Below, piece by piece: positions 1-4,725 of a DNA stretch of 5,708 bases. The translations under genes were made by a program, and so were the position numbers. Positions within the stretch are counted from its first letter, which is position 1, and every line of letters begins with the position of its first letter. The DNA comes from Nocardioidaceae bacterium. GTDB lineage: Bacteria; Actinomycetota; Actinomycetes; Propionibacteriales; Nocardioidaceae. The notes beneath the pieces were generated by a model. It worked only from the letters and a program-made list of their open reading frames with translations. It was not told the DNA's origin and did not search any database. The stretch covers positions 1 to 5,708 of the forward strand of contig JAICRS010000194.1 in assembly GCA_025966335.1 (NCBI GenBank), written 5' to 3'.

Positions 1-166
1 ACGCGGCGACGAACTCCACGTCGGAGACGTGGTACTCCCCGAACTTCACGTGCATCAGACCGGGGACCGAGCCTGCGGGGTCGGCGTCCTTGTAGTACTC
101 CACGCCTTGGATGAGGGAGGTCGCGCAGTTGCCGACTCCCACGATTGCTACACGTACCGAACCCAT
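1..166 (-). CDS. ino1: Inositol-3-phosphate synthase, N-terminal part (runs off left edge)
   Basis: The enzyme converts glucose 6-phosphate to 1D-myo-inositol 3-phosphate using bound NAD+ in the cytoplasm. This is the first step towards phosphatidylinositol, its mannosides and mycothiol in actinobacteria. Only the first 55 residues are present. They begin MGSVRVAIVGVGNCATSLIQ, a glycine-rich dinucleotide-binding loop (residues 7-16), and continue through YYKDAD (25-29 region) and PGLMHVKFGEYHV (35-47) to VEFVAA at the edge. From memory, these segments match the actinobacterial Ino1 of M. tuberculosis (Rv0046c) very closely, without that protein's longer N-terminal extension. The ATG at 166-164 is chosen because a GGAGAG Shine-Dalgarno sequence lies four bases upstream and the homology begins right there. 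The gene follows the PadR gene by 16 bases, so co-transcription is likely. The remaining part of the protein lies outside the window, so its integrity cannot be judged. Confidence 0.95.
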   Translation of the reverse strand, partial: MGSVRVAIVGVGNCATSLIQGVEYYKDADPAGSVPGLMHVKFGEYHVSDVEFVAA

Positions 167-170
167 CGGG

Positions 171-176
171 CTCTCC
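171..176 (-). promoter_or_regulatory. Ribosome binding site of ino1
   Basis: Read on the minus strand, this is GGAGAG inside an A-rich run (AAAAAGGAGAG), four bases before the ino1 ATG. It lies wholly in the 16-base gap after the padR stop, so ino1 has its own strong initiation site although it probably shares the padR transcript. Confidence 0.75.
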
Positions 177-182
177 TTTTTC

Positions 183-797
183 TTAATCCGTTGGTTTGCT
201 GTTCAAGGGCTTGCGCTTCTCGGGGGCCCACGGGGCCGGAGCCTCCGTGTTCTCGGTGCGCTCGGCGTTGATCAGCTCCGAGAGCCACCGGACCTCCCGC
301 TCGACGGACTCCACACCGTGCCTCTGGAGCTCCATCGCGTAGCGGTCCATCTGTTGCTGGGTGCGGGCCAGCTGTGCCTGGACGCGCTCGAGACGCTCCT
401 CCAGACGGGTCCGACGGCCCTCGAGGATCCGAAGCCGGATCTCCATGTCCGTGCGGCTGAAGAACGCGAACCGGACGTCGAAGTTGTCGTCCTCCCACGA
501 GGAGGGTCCCGCCTCCGACATCAGGTCCGTGAACCGCGCGTCGCCGGCGTCGGTCAGCTCGTAGACGATCCGCTGCCGCCGCGAGACGCCGACCCCGGCC
601 GGCGTACCCTCCACGTGCTCGGCGATCCAGCCCGCTCGGAGCATCTTCTTCAGCGCCGGGTAGAGCGAGCCGTAGGAGAGCACCCGGCCCCAGCCCAGCA
701 CCGCGTTCAGCTGCTTGCGCAGCTCGTAGCCGTGCATGGGCGACTCGTGCAGCAGTCCGAGGACTGCCAGCTCGAGGGTCTCGCCACGACGGGCCAC
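183..797 (-). CDS. PadR-family transcriptional regulator
   Basis: A 204-residue DNA-binding regulator of the PadR family, type with a long C-terminal helical domain. Residues 6-85 form the winged helix: LELAVLGLLHESPMHGYEL (8-26), the recognition helix segment SYGSLYPALKKM (41-52), GWI (56-58) and the wing strand RIVYELTDAG (76-85). These are the hallmark PadR positions. Residues about 120-178 are rich in Leu, Arg, Glu and Gln with heptad-like spacing (LEGRRTRLEERLERVQAQL), which fits the coiled-coil dimerisation region of the PF10400-type C-terminal domain. The start is GTG at 797-795 with AGGTGA three bases upstream. It reads into ino1 and is divergent from ponA. The family usually represses its own operon, and half-site repeats upstream fit that. 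From memory, Rv0047c is the equivalent next to Rv0046c ino1. The ligand and true targets are unknown; control of ino1 or ponA is inference. Confidence 0.93.
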   Translation of the reverse strand: MARRGETLELAVLGLLHESPMHGYELRKQLNAVLGWGRVLSYGSLYPALKKMLRAGWIAEHVEGTPAGVGVSRRQRIVYELTDAGDARFTDLMSEAGPSSWEDDNFDVRFAFFSRTDMEIRLRILEGRRTRLEERLERVQAQLARTQQQMDRYAMELQRHGVESVEREVRWLSELINAERTENTEAPAPWAPEKRKPLNSKPTD

Positions 798-800
798 GAC

Positions 801-806
801 TCACCT
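801..806 (-). promoter_or_regulatory. Ribosome binding site of the PadR gene
   Basis: Minus-strand AGGTGA, three bases before the GTG at 797. It decides the start: the longer overlapping reading frames around here have no comparable signal and no PadR homology. Confidence 0.6.
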
Positions 807-831
807 GCTGCTCTCTACGATGTTTTTGTTC

Positions 832-862
832 TATCGGGGACACCTATCGTAGCGATATATCG
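832..862. promoter_or_regulatory. Cluster of TATCG/CGATA half-sites, candidate PadR operator
   Basis: Four copies of the five-base word lie within 31 bases: TATCG at 832-836 and 845-849, CGATA at 853-857 and TATCG at 858-862. The last two form the perfect 10-base palindrome CGATATATCG, and the second and third form TATCG-TAG-CGATA. PadR proteins bind as dimers to A/T-rich dyads near their own promoters, so position (35-65 bases upstream of the GTG) and symmetry both fit autoregulation. Which dyad is bound, and whether ponA is affected too, cannot be told from the sequence. Confidence 0.5.
846..851 (-). promoter_or_regulatory. Possible -10 element of the padR-ino1 promoter
   Basis: Read on the minus strand this is TACGAT, which fits the actinobacterial -10 pattern TANNNT. 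It would place the transcript start near 839 and give padR a leader of about 40 bases. The -35 region (around 869-874, minus strand ATGTCC) is poor. The element lies inside the TATCG/CGATA cluster, so a bound PadR dimer would block it. Confidence 0.3.
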
Positions 863-1005
863 ACGCTCGGACATCCCCGGCGCGGCGACGGGTTGTTTCG
901 AGCTGCACCGGTCACACTCCGCGCTGCCCCGGAGGCGCGGATATGTCATGTTCTGGGGCCGCGCCCGTACTCTTCTTAGAGCAGTTGTTCCGCTTCCCCG
1001 CTTCC

Positions 1006-1011
1006 GGAGAG
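1006..1011 (+). promoter_or_regulatory. Ribosome binding site of ponA, supports TTG start
   Basis: GGAGAG followed by a five-base spacer (aactc) and then TTG at 1017. This is the best-spaced initiation signal in the region and is the main reason for choosing the TTG. The competing in-frame ATG at 948 has GGAGG at 931-935 but with a 12-base gap, which is long. Confidence 0.6.
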
Positions 1012-1016
1012 AACTC

Positions 1017-3293
1017 TTGAGTGCAAAACGCAAGGCCACGAGCGCGCCCAAAGGCACGGGCGCGCGCAGGACGAACGGTGGCAAGAGCAAGCCGGAGCCA
1101 AGGCAGGGCCTGGGCCGGCGGATCCTGAAGTGGTCCCTCCTCGGCGGCCTGGTGCTCTTCATCATGGGTGCCGCCGCGTTCGCCTACGGCTACATGTCCA
1201 CCGACATCCCGGACCCGAACAAGGACTTCCAGACGCAGACCACGTTCGTCTACTACGCCGACGGCAAGAGCGAGCTCGGCCGGTTCGCCACCCAGAACCG
1301 GGTCAGCATCCCGCTCGCCGACGTGCCGGACCACGTCAAGGACGCGGTGATCGCGGCCGAGGACCGGACCTTCTACACCAACCAGGGGATCGACCCGAAG
1401 GGCATCATCCGGGCCGCGTTCAGCAACGCCACCAGCGACACCACCCAGGGCGCGTCGACGATCACCCAGCAGTACGTCAAGGTGCTCTACCTGTCCCAGG
1501 AGCGGACCCTGACCCGGAAGGCGAAGGAGGCGTTCCTCTCCCTGAAGATCCAGAACCAGGTGCCGAAGAACGAGATCCTCGAGGGCTACCTGAACACGAT
1601 CTACTTCGGACGCGGCGCCTACGGCATCCAGGCCGCCGCCCAGGCGTTCTTCGACAAGGACGCCAAGGACCTCACCGTCCGCGAGGGCGCGGTCCTCGCG
1701 TCCGTGCTGAACTCCCCGGGCAACCTCGACCCGGCCCAGGGCAAGGACGCCCGGCAGGCGCTGATCGGCCGCTACCAGTACGTGCTCAACGGCATGGCAG
1801 AGATGGAGACGTTGCCCGAGGAGGTGGCCGAGAAGGCGGCGCAGAAGCTGCCGAAGTTCCCCGAGATCCGCAGCCAGGACCAGTACGGCGGTCAGCGCGG
1901 CCACATGTTGATGATGGTCAAGCAGGAGCTGCGTGAGCAAGGCTTCAGCGACGCCCAGATCGAGGGTGGTGGGCTCCGGGTGACCACCACCTTCACCAAG
2001 AACGCGATGCGGGCGGCGGAGCAGGCGGTGCGCGAGGAGCGGCCCGGCGGGCTCAAGCAGCTGCACACCGCGGTGGCGTCGATCCATCCCGGTACCGGGG
2101 CGCTGCGCGGGATCTACGCGGGCCAGGACTACCTGAAGAGCCAGATCAACTGGGCGGTCGCCGGCGGGATGCCCGGATCGACGTTCAAGGCGTTCGCGGT
2201 GGCGGCGGCGATCAAGGACGGGTTCAGCCTCACGGACACGTTCGACGGGAACTCGCCGTACGTCTTCCCCGACGGCACCGACGTGGAGAACCAGGGCAAC
2301 ACCGACTACGGCAGCGCGATCAGCATGCTCACCGCCACCGAGAACTCGGTCAACACCGCGTTCGTCGACATGACCGTCAGCATGGACAACGGCCCGCAGA
2401 AGATCATCGACACCGCCGTCGACCTCGGCATCCCGAAGGGCGCGCCGGGGCTCAAGCCGGAGCCGACCGTGGCGCTCGGGTCCGCGACGGTCAGCCCGAT
2501 CGACATGGCCAACAGCTATGCGTCCATCGCGAACGGCGGCCGGGCCAACGACTGGTTCGTCCTCGAGTCGGTGAAGGCTGCGGACGGCGACGTGCTCTAC
2601 AAGCACAAGAACAAGGCCGAGCGAGCGATCAGCGCGGACATCGCCGCGGACACCACCTACGCGCTGCAGCAGGTGGTGCAGAGCGGCTCGGGCACCGCGG
2701 CCCTCGAGCTGGGCCGGCCGGCGGCCGCCAAGACCGGCACCGCGACCAACGGCAACGGGGACGTCTCCTCGTCGTGGTTCGTCGGATACACCCCGCAGCT
2801 GGCGACGGCGGTGATGTACGTGCGCGGCGACGGGAACGACAAGCTCGACGGCTACATGCCGGAGTTCTTCGGCGGCTCCTACCCGGCGCGGACCTGGACC
2901 ACGATGATGCAGAAGGCGTTGGAGGGCACCGAGGTGCTCGAGTTCCCGGAGCCGGTGTTCGTCGACGGGGAGGCGCCGACGAGCGGTCACGAGCCGGAGC
3001 CGACGTTCACGCCGGAGCCGGAGTTCACCCCCGAGCCCGAGTTCACCCCGGAGCCGACCGAGGAGCCGACCACCCAGTCGCCGTCACCGACGCCGACCCC
3101 GACGCCGAGCCCGACGCCCACACCGACTCCGACTCCCGAGGAGGAGCCGGACTGCTCGCTGCTCGAGGTCGTCTGCGAGGGCGAGGCCGAGCCGACCCCG
3201 ACTTCCGAACCACCGCCGCCGGACGACGGCGGCGACGGCGAGGGTGACACCGGCACGCGCAACGGAAGAACGCCTCCACCCCCGCGTGACTAG
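1017..3293 (+). CDS. ponA: Class A penicillin-binding protein (bifunctional transglycosylase/transpeptidase)
   Basis: This bifunctional peptidoglycan synthase is anchored in the membrane. It polymerises lipid II glycan strands and cross-links stem peptides outside the cell. From the TTG it has 758 residues. Residues 1-37 are a basic cytoplasmic tail (SAKRK, RRILK) and 38-60 a single membrane segment. The GT51 domain (about 95-260) shows EDRTFYTNQG with catalytic Glu115, GASTITQQ (145-152), RKAKE with second Glu171, and NTIYFGRGAYG (193-203). The transpeptidase domain (about 330-635) shows STFK with nucleophile Ser388, SVN (444-446) and KTGT (572-575). All key residues are present. The usual His of the GT51 EDxxFxxH motif is Asn122. 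No PASTA domain is seen; a Pro/Thr/Glu-rich tail fills about 650-758. It is divergent from padR and followed six bases later by the GT87-like gene. An ATG at 948 would add 23 residues and is a less likely start. It corresponds by context to M. tuberculosis ponA1 (Rv0050). Confidence 0.95.
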   Translation: MSAKRKATSAPKGTGARRTNGGKSKPEPRQGLGRRILKWSLLGGLVLFIMGAAAFAYGYMSTDIPDPNKDFQTQTTFVYYADGKSELGRFATQNRVSIPLADVPDHVKDAVIAAEDRTFYTNQGIDPKGIIRAAFSNATSDTTQGASTITQQYVKVLYLSQERTLTRKAKEAFLSLKIQNQVPKNEILEGYLNTIYFGRGAYGIQAAAQAFFDKDAKDLTVREGAVLASVLNSPGNLDPAQGKDARQALIGRYQYVLNGMAEMETLPEEVAEKAAQKLPKFPEIRSQDQYGGQRGHMLMMVKQELREQGFSDAQIEGGGLRVTTTFTKNAMRAAEQAVREERPGGLKQLHTAVASIHPGTGALRGIYAGQDYLKSQINWAVAGGMPGSTFKAFAVAAAIKDGFSLTDTFDGNSPYVFPDGTDVENQGNTDYGSAISMLTATENSVNTAFVDMTVSMDNGPQKIIDTAVDLGIPKGAPGLKPEPTVALGSATVSPIDMANSYASIANGGRANDWFVLESVKAADGDVLYKHKNKAERAISADIAADTTYALQQVVQSGSGTAALELGRPAAAKTGTATNGNGDVSSSWFVGYTPQLATAVMYVRGDGNDKLDGYMPEFFGGSYPARTWTTMMQKALEGTEVLEFPEPVFVDGEAPTSGHEPEPTFTPEPEFTPEPEFTPEPTEEPTTQSPSPTPTPTPSPTPTPTPTPEEEPDCSLLEVVCEGEAEPTPTSEPPPPDDGGDGEGDTGTRNGRTPPPPRD
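2991..3140 (+). repeat. Low-complexity Pro/Glu/Thr repeat tract encoding the PBP tail
   Basis: This in-frame repeat encodes the extracytoplasmic tail of the penicillin-binding protein. The first part repeats an 18-base unit for TPEPEF/TPEPTF-like hexapeptides (2991-3060, about three and a half imperfect copies). The second part (3078-3137) is a run of Pro-Thr and Pro-Ser dipeptides (residues 688-707). Codons vary between copies (ccg/ccc, gag throughout), so the tract is selected at protein level or is old rather than a fresh slippage product. The likely role is a flexible spacer spanning cell wall; this is inference. Confidence 0.8.
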
Positions 3294-3299
3294 GCAACA

Positions 3300-4697
3300 A
3301 TGAGCCGCATGGCTCGCCCCTCGCTCGACGACCCGCTGGCCACCGCCGCGAGCGAGGGCATCGGCGGCCCGGTCGGCGACCACGCGCGGCCTCACCCCTG
3401 GTGGACGCCGGTGCGGGTGGTGCTGGCGGTGGCCTGCCTGGCGTTCCTGCTCGGGATGGTGCAGAAGACGCCGTGCGTGACCGCGAACTGGTCCGGCGGC
3501 ACCGAGCGCTACGCGAAGATGTGCTACTCCGACGTGCCGTACCTCTACACCGGCCGCGGCTTCGCGGAGCGGTCGGTGCCGTTCAGCGACGTCGACGGCC
3601 GGTGGCAGGTGATGGAATACCCCGTCACGATCGGCTACTTCGCGTACGGCGCCACCCTGCTGACCCATGCACTGAGCGGTTGGCCGGATGTCGAGGAGCG
3701 CCGCGCGCTGCCCCGGGACCAGGTGTTCGCTGCCCCGGGTGTCGCCGAGGAGAGCGGGCTCTACTTCATCGTCACCGCCGTCCTGCTGGCAGGGTTCGCC
3801 TTGCTGGCGGCGTACTTCATGGCCGGGGCGCACCGCGGTCGGCCCTGGGACGCGATGCTGTTCGCGGCGTCACCCGCGCTGGTCCTGGCCGGGTTGATCA
3901 ACTGGGACCTGATCGCGGTGGCCCTCGTCGCCGGCGCGATGTGGGCCTGGGCCCGGGACCGGCCGGTGCTCACCGGCATCTTCATCGGGGTCGGCACGGC
4001 GACCAAGCTCTATCCGCTGTTCCTGCTCGGAGCCCTGCTCATCGTGTGCCTGCGCAACCGGCGGATCCGGGCGTTCGGGCTGGCTACCGGAGCGGCTGCC
4101 CTCACCTGGCTGGCCACGAACGCACCGGTGCTGCTCTACGGGTTCGACCAGTGGAAGGTGTTCTGGACGTTCAACTCCGACCGGGGCGCCGACCTCGGCT
4201 CACTGTGGCTGGTCTGGCAGCAGCTGGGCCACACCGTCACCCCCGAGCTGATCAACAAGGTGTCCTGGCTGTTCTTCATCGGGGTGTGCGTCGCGGTCTT
4301 CGGGCTCGGGATGCTCGCCCGGCGTACCCCGCGGATCGCGTCACTCGCGTTCCTGGTCGTCGCCGGCTTCCTGCTGGTGAACAAGGTCTACTCACCGCAG
4401 TACGTGCTGTGGCTGCTGCCGCTCGCGGTGCTCGCCCGGCCCCGATGGCGCGACATCTTGATCTGGCAGGCCGGCGAGGTCTTCTACTTCGGCGCGGTCT
4501 GGTTCTACCTCGGTGAGTTCACCGCGGCGGGGGCGAGCGGGGAGCCGGACCGGTTCTACTGGCTCGCGATCCTGGTCCGGGTGCTGTGCCAGCTCTACCT
4601 GATGGCGGTCGTCGTCCGCGACGTCCTGGTGCCGTGGAAGGACCCGGTCCGGGAGGACGGGCTGACCGACGACCCGATGGAGCCGGTCAACGCGTAG
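3300..4697 (+). CDS. GT87/DUF2029-type polytopic membrane glycosyltransferase
   Basis: A 465-residue integral membrane protein with about ten hydrophobic segments (near 38-54, 107-124, 153-177, 185-217, 222-251, 257-280, 320-338, 346-379, 387-405, 420-444; the longer ones may be two helices). Proteins of this GT-C fold family, such as the mannosyltransferase PimE, transfer a sugar from a polyprenyl-phosphate donor to an acceptor on the outer face of the membrane. Family-like features are an acidic residue in the first outer loop (CYSDVPYLY, Asp78, a candidate catalytic base), EYP (106-108), TKLYP (235-239) and YSPQY (364-368). Cys59 and Cys75 in that loop could form a disulfide. The ATG lies six bases after the ponA stop with only a weak AGG upstream, so translation is probably coupled to ponA. 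The counterpart in M. tuberculosis is Rv0051 by position (from memory). Sugar and acceptor are unknown; mannose or arabinose on a lipid or polysaccharide are possibilities, not conclusions. Confidence 0.85.
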   Translation: MSRMARPSLDDPLATAASEGIGGPVGDHARPHPWWTPVRVVLAVACLAFLLGMVQKTPCVTANWSGGTERYAKMCYSDVPYLYTGRGFAERSVPFSDVDGRWQVMEYPVTIGYFAYGATLLTHALSGWPDVEERRALPRDQVFAAPGVAEESGLYFIVTAVLLAGFALLAAYFMAGAHRGRPWDAMLFAASPALVLAGLINWDLIAVALVAGAMWAWARDRPVLTGIFIGVGTATKLYPLFLLGALLIVCLRNRRIRAFGLATGAAALTWLATNAPVLLYGFDQWKVFWTFNSDRGADLGSLWLVWQQLGHTVTPELINKVSWLFFIGVCVAVFGLGMLARRTPRIASLAFLVVAGFLLVNKVYSPQYVLWLLPLAVLARPRWRDILIWQAGEVFYFGAVWFYLGEFTAAGASGEPDRFYWLAILVRVLCQLYLMAVVVRDVLVPWKDPVREDGLTDDPMEPVNA

Positions 4698-4705
4698 CGC
4701 CGGGC

Positions 4706-4721
4706 CCAGTGGGCACACTGG
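4706..4721. repeat. Short perfect inverted repeat upstream of the dehydrogenase gene
   Basis: CCAGTG (4706-4711) and CACTGG (4716-4721) are perfect complements around a four-base GGCA centre. The repeat ends four bases before the ATG at 4726. It could be an operator dyad over the core promoter. A hairpin terminator is unlikely, as the stem is only six pairs and no T-run follows. Confidence 0.45.
4714..4719 (+). promoter_or_regulatory. Possible -10 element for a leaderless dehydrogenase transcript
   Basis: CACACT lies at -12 to -7 relative to the A of the ATG at 4726. It matches the actinobacterial -10 pattern TANNNT except at the first base. Together with the lack of a good Shine-Dalgarno sequence (only GGA three bases away), this spacing is what a leaderless start would look like. 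No clear -35 is visible. Confidence 0.35.
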
Positions 4722-4725
4722 ACGC

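Larger units (their letters stand above)
798..1016. other. Divergent intergenic region between padR and ponA
   Basis: This 219-base stretch separates the divergently read padR (left) and ponA (right). It is more A/T-rich than the genes between about 815 and 862, where the candidate operators lie. A 7-base perfect inverted repeat, CTACGAT (815-821) and ATCGTAG (846-852), spans 24 bases of spacer. A plus-strand TACTCT at 968-973 fits the loose actinobacterial -10 pattern TANNNT and would give ponA a leader of roughly 35-40 bases, but no good -35 is visible, so this is weak. No small gene is convincing here. The open frame continuing leftward from ponA through this region has no homology that I recognise. 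Confidence 0.6.

Noticed and set aside
148..843. A second minus-strand frame over padR (231 codons)
   Set aside because: Arg/Gly/Ala-rich shadow in another frame; the PadR winged helix with its GTG and AGGTGA is the real gene.
111..1016. Plus-strand open frame extending ponA leftward by about 300 residues
   Set aside because: It runs antisense through padR and ino1, has no recognisable homology, and bypasses the well-placed ribosome site at 1006-1011. Stop codons are simply rare in this G/C-rich sequence.
912..2990. A 692-codon open frame on the minus strand opposite ponA
   Set aside because: It is rich in Arg, His, Leu and Val without domain-like patterns, as expected for the antisense shadow of a high-GC gene. 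The opposite strand carries every PBP catalytic motif.
2991..3140. Repeats resembling a short CRISPR or tandem array
   Set aside because: The units are 6-18 bases, directly adjacent with no spacers, and stay in frame encoding a Pro/Thr/Glu tail.
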